The notes below the pieces were generated by a model that searched no databases, was not told the DNA's origin, and saw only the letters and a list, made by a program, of their open reading frames with translations. The position numbers and the translations under genes are program-made. Below, piece after piece: positions 1 to 7,183 of a DNA stretch of 64,000 nucleotides. This stretch comes from Fodinibius salinus (GTDB taxonomy: Bacteria > Bacteroidota > Rhodothermia > Balneolales > Balneolaceae): assembly GCF_008124865.1 (NCBI RefSeq), contig NZ_VNHY01000001.1:372001-436000 (forward strand), in the 5' to 3' direction. Within the stretch, counting starts at the first letter, position 1, and every line of letters starts with the position of its first letter.

Positions 1-907
1 ACAGATCGGTGTAATCCGTGTAGATAATCTCATCGATTTCTGATTTTTCGAGTTGGTCTATCTTGTTATAAATTTCTTTAAGACTTTCGGTATCTGTAGC
101 ACGAAAGTAGGCGCCGCCCGTCATGTTAGCAATCTGTTTGAGCATTTCTTCATCAATATTTACTTCAATATTGCGTGTACGACGCCCAAAAACGGGATCA
201 TTGACAGGGTAAGGGGCGGTACCCCGTGTTCCGGCGCCAATGGTATAAACTTTAATATCGTACGAAAGTGCCAGGTCGGCGGCTGTAACAGGGTCAATTT
301 CACCGGAATTGTTTTGTCCGTCGGTAAGCAGAATGATGACTTTACTTTTGGCCTCACTTTTTTTCAAGCGGTTGACAGCTGTGGCTATGCCCATGCCGAT
401 AGCCGTTCCGTCTTCTACTGTGCCCATTTCTACGTCACCAAGAAGTTTTTTGAGTAAATCATAATCCAAAGTAGGGGGCACCATGGTAAAACTTTTGCGG
501 GCAAAAAGGACGAGCCCAATGCGGTCTGAAACACGTTTATTGATAAAGCTTTTAGCAACGTCTTTGGCCGCTTCCAGTCGATTGGGTTTAAGATCTTGGG
601 CTTTCATAGAAGTTGAAATATCAAGCGTAAGCACAATGTCGATACCTTCAGCATTGCGCTCTACTGTGGTGTTTTCGTACTGGGGGCGAGCCAGTGCAAG
701 CACTACGAGTCCGAATGCAATCCATTGCAATATCGGTGCAGCCCAAATGCCGTACGAACGCCAGCTTTTGGATAGTTTTTGCAACTCTGAGGTATCCGAA
801 AACAGAAGGCTTGGAGTGTTTTTCCAGCCGATCTTCCAGACATGATATCCGATAATCGGAATCAGTAAAAGTAATAACCATAACCATTGTGGATTTGCCC
901 AACTCAT
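1..907 (-). CDS. batA: BatA-type von Willebrand factor A membrane protein (partial, 3' end outside window)
   Basis: Reading from the ATG at 907 the frame stays open to the window edge (about 302 residues). Two hydrophobic segments (about residues 9-24 and 55-73) flank a short loop, and a VWA domain follows with a complete MIDAS motif D96-I-S98-T-S100, a later DGTA and an LTDGQ motif. This is the layout of Bacteroides aerotolerance BatA/BatB proteins, thought to be inner-membrane metal-binding adhesion or chaperone-like factors. The start overlaps the stop of the upstream gene by four bases (ATGA), so the two are translationally coupled. BatA rather than BatB is inferred from its position as the first VWA gene after DUF58 and its partner. 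The biochemical role of the family is poorly defined. Confidence 0.85.
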   Translation of the reverse strand, partial: MSWANPQWLWLLLLLIPIIGYHVWKIGWKNTPSLLFSDTSELQKLSKSWRSYGIWAAPILQWIAFGLVVLALARPQYENTTVERNAEGIDIVLTLDISTSMKAQDLKPNRLEAAKDVAKSFINKRVSDRIGLVLFARKSFTMVPPTLDYDLLKKLLGDVEMGTVEDGTAIGMGIATAVNRLKKSEAKSKVIILLTDGQNNSGEIDPVTAADLALSYDIKVYTIGAGTRGTAPYPVNDPVFGRRTRNIEVNIDEEMLKQIANMTGGAYFRATDTESLKEIYNKIDQLEKSEIDEIIYTDYTDL

Positions 908-1932
908 GCTTCACCCTCTGTGGTCTCTTGCTGTTCTTGTTGAAAACGACGGCGTTTCTTCTCCATTTTTTTACGGTGTCGGCGACGAAGGTAATCGATA
1001 CGGGGACTGTCAACTTCACTGGCGCGACCCAGAAATTGATTAGCTTTTGCTATGGCACGGTTAGCTTGTTTGGTCGTAGGTGTAAAGTTAGCAAACTTGA
1101 CCATGTCTGCCTCTTGTAGTACTGCTTTTGTGTCTTCAAGAAGCTTGTCATCTACTGCACGTTTTTTAAGCATTAATAGTAGTTCTCTGCTGGTGGATTC
1201 CAATGCAGGCAGAGTATAGGTGGATTCGTAATATTGTCGAATAGCATCACCCAGCGTGATGTAGAATTGCTTGAATTCTTCCTGAGTTTGAGGATTGGCG
1301 TCCTCGAGCTTTTTAATAGATTGTTGCAGCTGCGTAATGGGGTTGGTGAAAGCCGTAGGCTGAAATGATGGCTGGGATTCTGGTTCTTTTGTCTCTTCCT
1401 GTTTTTGATAATAATAGTAGTAATACCAATAACAACCAGCGCCGATAAGGAGTAATCCACCTAAAATGTAAGGCCACCATGCAGATGCAAAAGCGAAAAT
1501 AGGTTTTAGGGGACGGAAAGATTGTTCTTGCTCAGAAAGTACGCTGCTAAAGCGTATTGGCACGGGATTTGTATATTGGGTAGTGGTATCTTGTCCCAGT
1601 ATCAGCATCACCGGTAGTTGGGGAATGGTAGTATCAGCGGTACCAAAGAATTGTATTTTGTAGGCTACACTATCTTTAAAAGATGAAGCTTGGTATTGTT
1701 TACGGGATCGAATATCAAAGACGTCACCAAAATTTGAGGAGTCGGGAAAGATGATCTTATCGTATTCTTTGTTGCGGTCCAGCACAATGGTGTAGCCAAA
1801 AATATCTCCTACCTGTAGTGAGTCAATAGCTGCAAACTCACTTACCGACTGTGCATTGGCATGGGTTGCAAAAAGGCTGGTAACACCAATACAGATAGTG
1901 ATGATAAAATTTCGCAAAGTCTTTTTACTCAC
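904..1932 (-). CDS. Bat-locus exported membrane protein (BatD/DUF4381-like)
   Basis: From the GTG at 1932 the product is 342 residues: a signal peptide ending in an AxA-like ANAQ site, a periplasmic beta-rich region of about 120 residues, one transmembrane helix (near residue 165 of this version), a run of six tyrosines immediately after it, then a cytoplasmic helical tail ending in a very basic and Gln/Glu-rich stretch. An ATG at 2022 gives 30 more residues, but these put a charged stretch before a second, better signal peptide, so I prefer 1932. The gene sits between DUF58 and batA, where Bacteroidota carry a BatD-like or DUF4381-like partner. No enzymatic motif is visible. The family name is tentative; the topology is clear. 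Confidence 0.7.
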   Translation of the reverse strand: MSKKTLRNFIITICIGVTSLFATHANAQSVSEFAAIDSLQVGDIFGYTIVLDRNKEYDKIIFPDSSNFGDVFDIRSRKQYQASSFKDSVAYKIQFFGTADTTIPQLPVMLILGQDTTTQYTNPVPIRFSSVLSEQEQSFRPLKPIFAFASAWWPYILGGLLLIGAGCYWYYYYYYQKQEETKEPESQPSFQPTAFTNPITQLQQSIKKLEDANPQTQEEFKQFYITLGDAIRQYYESTYTLPALESTSRELLLMLKKRAVDDKLLEDTKAVLQEADMVKFANFTPTTKQANRAIAKANQFLGRASEVDSPRIDYLRRRHRKKMEKKRRRFQQEQQETTEGEA

Positions 1933-2126
1933 TTTTTTGCCGGTGATAATTCTGTGTGATTTGCAATGTTTATCAGTAGTTACCGTTAATACCGCCGCTA
2001 AAAATAGAAAAAATCTATCCATTCAGAAAAACCTATACCACAGATAAAATAATTAAGATTATTTTGATGTGAATTCGATTTATGAAAATGCTATGTTAGC
2101 AGACAGTTTTTAAAACAAGAAATACT

Positions 2127-3443
2127 ATGTATCGCATAATTTTATTAAGTATTGTTGGCTTTGGGATAATCATGGGATGTAGCCCTGACCGGCCTGTTGA
2201 TAGCGATCAGTCAAAAGAGGTTACAGTAGCTGCTGCAAAAGATACCATGTGTATTCCTCATCAAGATAAATTTGGGCTCCCTATCAATGGAATAAAAGTG
2301 GCAGATTATACTGTCAAACGAAATGAAAGCCTATATCTTATACTTAATAAGCTGGGGTTTAATGCTCAGGAAATATATAATGCTTCGCGTCGGGCAAAAC
2401 AGGTTATAGATTTAGATAACTTTAAGCCTGGTCAACGATACCGTGTATATTTTTCTGCCGACAGTACGAATCGGGTCAAAAAACTTCTTTGGCAGCCGAG
2501 TAAATTGGAATATGTTGTTTTCAACTGGACACAGGATTCGTTAGAAATTTCTCGAGCTGCCCGGCAGCTGAATACCAAAAAAGCGATGTTCTCGGGTACG
2601 ATAGAGAACTCACTTTATAAAACAATTCATCGACAAGGCGCCCATCCTGTTTTAGCGTATAAAATGGCCAATATTTTTGCATGGCAAATAAATTTTTTTG
2701 GATTACGTCCCGGCGACTCGTTTAAGGTATTGTACGATAAAACATTTGTCGAAGATGAATTTTTAGGAGTGGAAAATATTTTAGCTGCTGAATTTACTCA
2801 TCGTGGGGAGACCTACAAAGCCTATAAATTTAGCCGAGGTGGGATTGACGGGTATTTTGATGAGGAAGGGAATAGCGTGGAAAAGGCCTTGCTGAAGGCT
2901 CCATTTGAATTTAACCAGCGCATTAGTTCAGGTTACACCTCAAGTCGTTATCATCCGATCCTAAAAAAAAATATGCCGCATCGCGGGGTAGATTATGCAG
3001 CACCTGTTGGTACGCCAGTATTGGCGGTAGGGGATGGGGTTGTTACCGAAGCGCAATATCGCGGTGCTAACGGTAATATTATTAAAATAGATCATAATTC
3101 TACCTACCGGACGGCCTATTTACACCTCCATGGATTTGCGGACGGTATTCACCGTGGAGCTTCCGTAGAACAGGGACAAATTATTGGGTATGTTGGTTCT
3201 ACAGGTCGATCCACAGGTCCGCATTTGGATTATCGATTGTATAAAAATGACCGTGCTGTCAACTCCCGAACAGTTGATTTACCATCTTCAAAGGGTATAC
3301 CAGACAGTTTGATGGATCATTTTATGGAAAGGAGAGAAGCATTGGCTCGTCAGCTCGAAAAGGATAAGGAAAAACAAAAAATAACGTCTCTGACTGCTGA
3401 CGTACAGTGGTTAGTACCGATGTACACGGCGGCGAAAAAATGA
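2127..3443 (+). CDS. M23 family metallopeptidase lipoprotein (murein endopeptidase type)
   Basis: A 438-residue exported protein. The N-terminus carries a lipoprotein signal with the lipobox IMGC at about residues 15-18. An OapA/LysM-like segment (about 55-110) precedes the M23 domain (about 275-390), which shows the zinc ligands H285 and D289 in HRGVD, the HLH motif, and a final GPHLD where the family usually has HLHFE. M23 enzymes cleave peptide cross-links in peptidoglycan and resemble MepM. The gene lies on the opposite strand inside the Bat locus, diverges from the batA pair, and converges on DUF58 with a 33-base tail-to-tail overlap. The domain is secure; the exact cleavage specificity cannot be read. 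Confidence 0.9.
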   Translation: MYRIILLSIVGFGIIMGCSPDRPVDSDQSKEVTVAAAKDTMCIPHQDKFGLPINGIKVADYTVKRNESLYLILNKLGFNAQEIYNASRRAKQVIDLDNFKPGQRYRVYFSADSTNRVKKLLWQPSKLEYVVFNWTQDSLEISRAARQLNTKKAMFSGTIENSLYKTIHRQGAHPVLAYKMANIFAWQINFFGLRPGDSFKVLYDKTFVEDEFLGVENILAAEFTHRGETYKAYKFSRGGIDGYFDEEGNSVEKALLKAPFEFNQRISSGYTSSRYHPILKKNMPHRGVDYAAPVGTPVLAVGDGVVTEAQYRGANGNIIKIDHNSTYRTAYLHLHGFADGIHRGASVEQGQIIGYVGSTGRSTGPHLDYRLYKNDRAVNSRTVDLPSSKGIPDSLMDHFMERREALARQLEKDKEKQKITSLTADVQWLVPMYTAAKK

Positions 3444-4286
3444 CATCAGCGGACGAACGTAAGAAGTATTTGTGTTTAACTCGATAGTATCAATTTTCAT
3501 CCGTAAAAATTGATCCCGCAGTTCGTTTTTGAGGGCTTTCCGTTGTTTTTTGTATTTCTTTCGGATAGCTTCGCTGGATGAATCAACCAATACTTCTTCA
3601 CCCGTTTCGGCATCGCGGAGCGGAATAAGTCCCAGATCAGGTAGTTCATCCTCGAGCTCATCATTGATTAGGATATTTACCAAATCGTGTTTCTGGCTGG
3701 TGATTTTCATTTGCTTATCGTATCCCTCATCTTGAAAGTCACTAGCAAGAATGACAATAGCGCGACGGTTCAGCAGCCGATTTACGTAAGAGAGTGCACC
3801 GCTCACATCTGTGCCGGTTCCTTGTGGCTCGTTGGTTAACAATTCGCGGATAAGTCGTAATACATGCTTGCGGCCTTTCTTGGGTGGAATCACCTTTTCA
3901 ATTTCATCCGAAAAGAGTACAAGGCCTACCTTGTCGCCGTTTTTGATGGCACTAAAGGCCAGTACGGCACATATTTCGATAGAAAGTTCTCTTTTGCTTT
4001 GATTGTGGCTGCCAAAAATTCCGCTGGCAGAAATATCTACGCACAGCATCAGGGTTTGTTCACGCTCTTCCTCGAACTGCTTGATGAAAGGGTCGCCGGT
4101 ACGGGCAGTAACATTCCAGTCGATCTGACGAATGTCGTCGCCATAGTTGTATTCACGGACCTCCGAAAATTCCATTCCGCGCCCTTTAAAGGCTGATTGA
4201 TATTCACCACCTAAGATATTGTTAACCATTCCTTTAGTTCGAATCTCGATCTTTCGAACTTTTTGGAGTATCTCTTTTGAAATCAT
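3411..4286 (-). CDS. DUF58 domain protein (VWA-like, MoxR/Bat locus)
   Basis: A 291-residue cytoplasmic protein without membrane segments. The DUF58 signature region GRGMEFSEVREY followed by DIRQIDWNVTAR lies at about residues 35-70, and a VWA-like fold follows with the metal-site start VDISAS near residue 95. DUF58 proteins accompany MoxR AAA+ ATPases and Bat proteins. No moxR is seen here; it would have to lie elsewhere. The gene is upstream of the batA pair on the same strand, but the M23 gene on the other strand separates them, so a single transcript would run antisense through the peptidase gene. Its 3' end overlaps that gene by 33 bases. Confidence 0.88.
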   Translation of the reverse strand: MISKEILQKVRKIEIRTKGMVNNILGGEYQSAFKGRGMEFSEVREYNYGDDIRQIDWNVTARTGDPFIKQFEEEREQTLMLCVDISASGIFGSHNQSKRELSIEICAVLAFSAIKNGDKVGLVLFSDEIEKVIPPKKGRKHVLRLIRELLTNEPQGTGTDVSGALSYVNRLLNRRAIVILASDFQDEGYDKQMKITSQKHDLVNILINDELEDELPDLGLIPLRDAETGEEVLVDSSSEAIRKKYKKQRKALKNELRDQFLRMKIDTIELNTNTSYVRPLMSFFRRRVHRY

Positions 4287-4311
4287 AATCCGGATTTTTA
4301 CTTACATGATC

Positions 4312-4368
4312 ATTGCAAGGATAATGCAATTACGTGGTATTTGAAAGCTCAAGATTTAGGTATTTTTG
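4312..4368 (+). promoter_or_regulatory. Bacteroidota-type promoter with upstream inverted repeat
   Basis: TTTG at 4340-4343, a 17-base spacer and TATTTTTG at 4361-4368 match the Bacteroidota -33/-7 consensus (TTTG, TAnnTTTG). Just upstream, ATTGCA (4312-4317) and TGCAAT (4325-4330) form a six-base inverted repeat with a seven-base spacer, which could be an operator. The promoter points away from DUF58 towards a terminator at 4465-4502 with no gene between, so it would drive a short RNA. The match is by eye only. Confidence 0.5.
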
Positions 4369-4372
4369 GGAG

Positions 4373-4502
4373 CCTCTAAATGGGATATAAGTTTTGTTTT
4401 TTATGAAAAAAAGCTGATATTACTGAGCGCCCTGAAACGGGTGTCTCTCTTGATGAATAGTCAGGGCCTCACAACTGATACTTGTGAGGCCTTATTTTTT
4501 TT
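4373..4502 (+). ncRNA. Candidate small RNA, about 125-130 nt
   Basis: Between the promoter box ending at 4368 and the terminator at 4465-4502 there is no credible open frame, yet three foldable elements occur in a row: a U-rich/A-rich hairpin (TTTTTT, ATG loop, AAAAAA), a second hairpin pairing GAGCGCCC with GGGTGTCTC around a UGAAAC loop with one bulged U, and the terminator itself. The whole 4287-4625 gap of 339 bases has no other gene. It is not a recognisable tRNA, SRP RNA, tmRNA or RNase P RNA. It could instead be a leader that controls the winged-helix gene at 4626 by attenuation. Confidence 0.4.
4465..4502 (+). terminator. Rho-independent terminator
   Basis: A perfect ten-base-pair stem, GGCCTCACAA with TTGTGAGGCC, with a seven-base loop, is followed by TTATTTTTTTT. 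The T tract lies only on the plus-strand side. No annotated plus-strand gene lies upstream in this gap, so the terminator supports an independent short transcript. Confidence 0.8.
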
Positions 4503-4574
4503 AAAAAAGGGATTTGCCGATCTTTGTTCTTAATTGATGAGTCTGCTTTAGACTTTTAATTGCCCATCTTCTAG

Positions 4575-4613
4575 AACAGTTCTTAACAGTTTATTAATGG
4601 TTAGGTAACTGTT
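4575..4613 (+). promoter_or_regulatory. Operator-like repeat cluster before the winged-helix gene
   Basis: AACAGTT occurs at 4575-4581 and again at 4585-4591, ten bases apart, and its inverted copy AACTGTT lies at 4607-4613, only 12 bases before the ATG at 4626. One direct and one inverted copy spaced by helical turns suggest a protein-binding site, possibly for autoregulation by the downstream DNA-binding-like protein. Confidence 0.35.
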
Positions 4614-4625
4614 TGTTCAGATGAA

Positions 4626-4952
4626 ATGCTTGTATTACAGCCTATCATATTTTTTGATACAGTTATACATCAGCACATGATTATTGGAAATAAATTTAGT
4701 GAAAAGTACCATCAATTTCTTATTGAGATTGGAAAGTTAGCGAATGGGGATACATCATTAAAAATTTCAGTTAAAGACATTAATACAAATCTATGTCTTG
4801 ATCGCACAGAGATTAAGAACCTCTTGGAATATCTGGAAGAGCTGGGTTACATTAATATCCAGACTATTGGTGGGCCCTTGCTTTATGGCCATATCTCTAT
4901 TACTGAATCGGGTTTGACAAAATTTAGAGAGCTTGAAAAACAAAAAGAGTAA
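4626..4952 (+). CDS. Small winged-helix-like protein, hypothetical
   Basis: A 108-residue protein I do not recognise at family level. Residues about 47-105 read as a winged helix-turn-helix: a short helix (SVKDINTNL), a turn, a recognition-like helix (RTEIKNLLEYLEELGYI), a beta-hairpin wing (IGGPLLYGHISIT) and a C-terminal helix. This resembles small MarR/ArsR-like or protein-interaction winged helices. There is no effector domain, signal peptide or metal-binding cysteine pattern. An internal ATG at 4677 (residue 18) is a possible alternative start that would remove a hydrophobic first stretch. It stands alone between a candidate small RNA and ald. Function unknown; a transcription factor is a reasonable guess. 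Confidence 0.6.
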   Translation: MLVLQPIIFFDTVIHQHMIIGNKFSEKYHQFLIEIGKLANGDTSLKISVKDINTNLCLDRTEIKNLLEYLEELGYINIQTIGGPLLYGHISITESGLTKFRELEKQKE

Positions 4953-5045
4953 AGAAAGTCATGTTGTTATATTAATTTTCTGATAAAATTTACCTACCTT
5001 TTGCACGGATTTTATCAACTTATTTACTAACAAAACTTTATAACT

Positions 5046-6158
5046 ATGGTTATTGGTGTACCAAAAGAAATTAAATCGCATGAAAACCGAGTAGCTCTTT
5101 TGCCCGGGGGCGTGATGAAAATGAAACGTAACGGTCATGATGTTCTCATTGAAAAAGGAGCTGGCATAAATAGTGGGTTCCCCGATGAGAAATATGAAGA
5201 GGCCGGAGCATCTATTGTTGATGATGTGGACAATCTATGGGAACAATCAGAGATGATCATGAAAGTTAAAGAGCCTATAGAAGTAGAATATGACCGGATG
5301 CAGGAGGGACAAATAATCTTCACTTATTTTCACTTTGCTGCCAGCCAAACGTTGACTGAAGCCGTTGTTGATTCGGGATGTATTGCTATTGCTTACGAAA
5401 CTGTTGAAAAAGCTGATGGTTCCTTGCCGTTGCTGGTGCCTATGAGTGAAGTAGCCGGACGGATGGCTTCGCAGGAGGGGGCCAAATATCTTGAAAAATC
5501 ACAGGGCGGCCGTGGAATACTGCTTGGAGGTATCCCCGGCGTAAAACCAGCCAATGTAATGGTGATTGGCGGCGGCATTGTAGGGGTTAATGCTGCAAAA
5601 ATTGCTGCCGGCATGGGCGCCAATACAACCATCATGGATATTGATATGCAGCGTTTGCGCTATCTGGATGATGTAATGTCAGATAATGTGGACACCATGT
5701 TTTCCTCACAAGCGAATATCAAAAGCTTGCTCCCGAATACTGATATGATTATTGGTGCTGTACTCAAACCCGGAGCAAAAGCTCCCCACTTGGTTACTCG
5801 TGAAATGTTGGGAGATATGCAGAAAGGGGCAGTATTAGTTGATGTGGCAATTGATCAGGGCGGTTGTTTTGAAACCTCAAAACCTACCACCCATGAAGAT
5901 CCTATCTACGAAGTTGATGATATCGTTCACTACTGCGTAACAAATATGCCTGGTGCTGTTCCCTATACTTCAACACTGGGGCTCACGAATGTAACGCTGT
6001 CTTATGCCGTGAATATTGCTAATAAAGGCTGGAAGCAGGCGTTACAAGACGATAGTGAGCTGCAAAAAGGACTCAATATTGCTAACGGACAGATTGTTTA
6101 CCGTGATGTAGCTGATGCCTTTGACATGCCTCATACCGATATATCCGAGGTAGTATAA
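5046..6158 (+). CDS. ald: Alanine dehydrogenase
   Basis: A 370-residue, full-length enzyme that interconverts L-alanine and pyruvate plus ammonia with NAD+. The N-terminus MVIGVPKEIKSHENRVALLP is the AlaDH/PNT signature, and the Rossmann nucleotide motif VIGGGIVGVNAA is near residues 174-185. The catalytic lysine and histidine regions (MKVKEP near 73, YFHFAASQ near 94) are present. It is monocistronic: a TACCTTTTGC promoter-like box lies about 45 bases upstream and a terminator follows at once. Length and motifs distinguish it from the longer transhydrogenase alpha subunit. Confidence 0.97.
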   Translation: MVIGVPKEIKSHENRVALLPGGVMKMKRNGHDVLIEKGAGINSGFPDEKYEEAGASIVDDVDNLWEQSEMIMKVKEPIEVEYDRMQEGQIIFTYFHFAASQTLTEAVVDSGCIAIAYETVEKADGSLPLLVPMSEVAGRMASQEGAKYLEKSQGGRGILLGGIPGVKPANVMVIGGGIVGVNAAKIAAGMGANTTIMDIDMQRLRYLDDVMSDNVDTMFSSQANIKSLLPNTDMIIGAVLKPGAKAPHLVTREMLGDMQKGAVLVDVAIDQGGCFETSKPTTHEDPIYEVDDIVHYCVTNMPGAVPYTSTLGLTNVTLSYAVNIANKGWKQALQDDSELQKGLNIANGQIVYRDVADAFDMPHTDISEVV

Positions 6159-6166
6159 TGGATCTT

Positions 6167-6191
6167 CGGGAATATTATTTCCCGGTTTTTC
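6167..6191 (+). terminator. Terminator of ald
   Basis: CGGGAA and TTCCCG form a six-base-pair stem around a TATTAT loop, followed by GTTTTTCT. It starts nine bases after the ald stop codon. Confidence 0.6.
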
Positions 6192-6261
6192 TGGTAAAAA
6201 TAGGCGTAAAATAAATTATTAGCTGATAAGTTGTAATATCATGTGATGCAGTCTAATAGGA

Positions 6262-6296
6262 TTGTTGATAAGTGGGTTAACAATTTGTTAATAAGT
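6262..6296 (+). promoter_or_regulatory. Palindrome and direct repeats upstream of parA
   Basis: TTAACAA-T-TTGTTAA at 6277-6291 is a perfect palindrome. It overlaps a direct repeat, TTGTTGATAAGT (6262-6273) and TTGTTAATAAGT (6285-6296), spaced 23 bases start to start. Their reverse complements (TTATCAACA, TTATTAACA) resemble DnaA boxes with one or two changes. The site lies about 75-105 bases before parA in the ald-parA gap and could be an operator or a DnaA-binding cluster. Confidence 0.35.
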
Positions 6297-6368
6297 ATTT
6301 TTGTTTACCGAGTAACATCCTATTATATTTTCTTTTCACAGCGTTATTAATTCTTATATACTTTGCAC

Positions 6369-7169
6369 ATGGGTAAAATCATTTCCATTGCCAATCAAAA
6401 AGGAGGTGTTGGTAAAACAACATCCGCTATTAATCTAGCTGCAAGTTTGGCTGCTGTTGAACATTCTACTCTTCTTATTGATATTGATCCGCAGAGTAAT
6501 ACAACCAGTGGGCTTGGAATTGAAGCCAAGACCATAACCAACTCTATTTATGAGGTTATGGTAGGCGGGATTGAGGCCGCTGATGCTGTTTGTGAGACGG
6601 AGCTTCCCTTTTTGGAAATTCTGCCTTCTCATATTAATCTTGTAGGAGCAGAGATAGAAATGATTGATCGGGATGAACGCGAACGCATCCTGGAGAAAGC
6701 CATTGGCGATTTAAAAGACCAGTACGATTTTATTGTGATTGACTGCCCGCCTTCGTTGGGGCTTCTTACCATTAACGCTCTTACGGCATCACACTCGGTG
6801 CTTATTCCCGTACAATGCGAATATTTTGCGCTCGAAGGGCTCGGACAGTTGTTAAACACCATTAAGATCGTACGACAGCATTTGAATACCGAACTCGAAA
6901 TCGAGGGCGTGCTTCTTACAATGTATGATGGACGTACACGGTTGTCTGATCAAGTAGCTGATGAGGTCCGCAAATATTTCGAGGATCGTGTTTTTGAGTC
7001 TATTATCAACCGTAATGTTCGCTTGGCAGAAGCACCCAGCTTTGGTAAACCCGCGGTGCTGTATGATTCGACGAGTGTTGGGGCAGAGAATTATTTGGCA
7101 CTGGCCCGCGAAATTATTCATCGAAATAAAGATTTGTTTGAAAATAGTCCTGTGCTGGCTGAAAGTTAA
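6369..7169 (+). CDS. parA: Chromosome partitioning ATPase ParA/Soj
   Basis: A 266-residue protein with the deviant Walker A motif KGGVGKTT at the N-terminus, the Walker A' DIDPQSN near residue 40 and the Walker B FIVIDCPPSLG near 120. This is the short, chromosomal Soj-type ParA without an N-terminal helix-turn-helix domain; it binds DNA as an ATP dimer and moves ParB-bound origins. I take the ATG at 6369; a TTG six bases upstream also opens the frame but falls inside a promoter-like TATACTTTGC box, so the mRNA leader may be extremely short. parB follows after 14 bases, so the two form an operon. Confidence 0.96.
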   Translation: MGKIISIANQKGGVGKTTSAINLAASLAAVEHSTLLIDIDPQSNTTSGLGIEAKTITNSIYEVMVGGIEAADAVCETELPFLEILPSHINLVGAEIEMIDRDERERILEKAIGDLKDQYDFIVIDCPPSLGLLTINALTASHSVLIPVQCEYFALEGLGQLLNTIKIVRQHLNTELEIEGVLLTMYDGRTRLSDQVADEVRKYFEDRVFESIINRNVRLAEAPSFGKPAVLYDSTSVGAENYLALAREIIHRNKDLFENSPVLAES

Positions 7170-7183
7170 ACCGTTGATCATTT

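Noticed and set aside
53-845. Plus-strand open frames over the first 0.9 kb
   Set aside because: They are antisense shadows of batA, whose minus-strand frame has a complete VWA motif and two membrane helices.
1933-2022. Upstream ATG start for the Bat partner protein
   Set aside because: The 30 extra residues place a charged segment before a proper signal peptide; the GTG at 1932 fits better.
5393-5635. Minus-strand frame within ald and similar long antisense frames elsewhere
   Set aside because: Low-complexity antisense frames opposite clearly conserved enzymes.
6159-6368. Chromosome origin oriC before parA
   Set aside because: Only two imperfect DnaA-like words and one palindrome are present, with no dnaA gene or AT-rich unwinding repeat series; I keep it as a regulatory candidate only.
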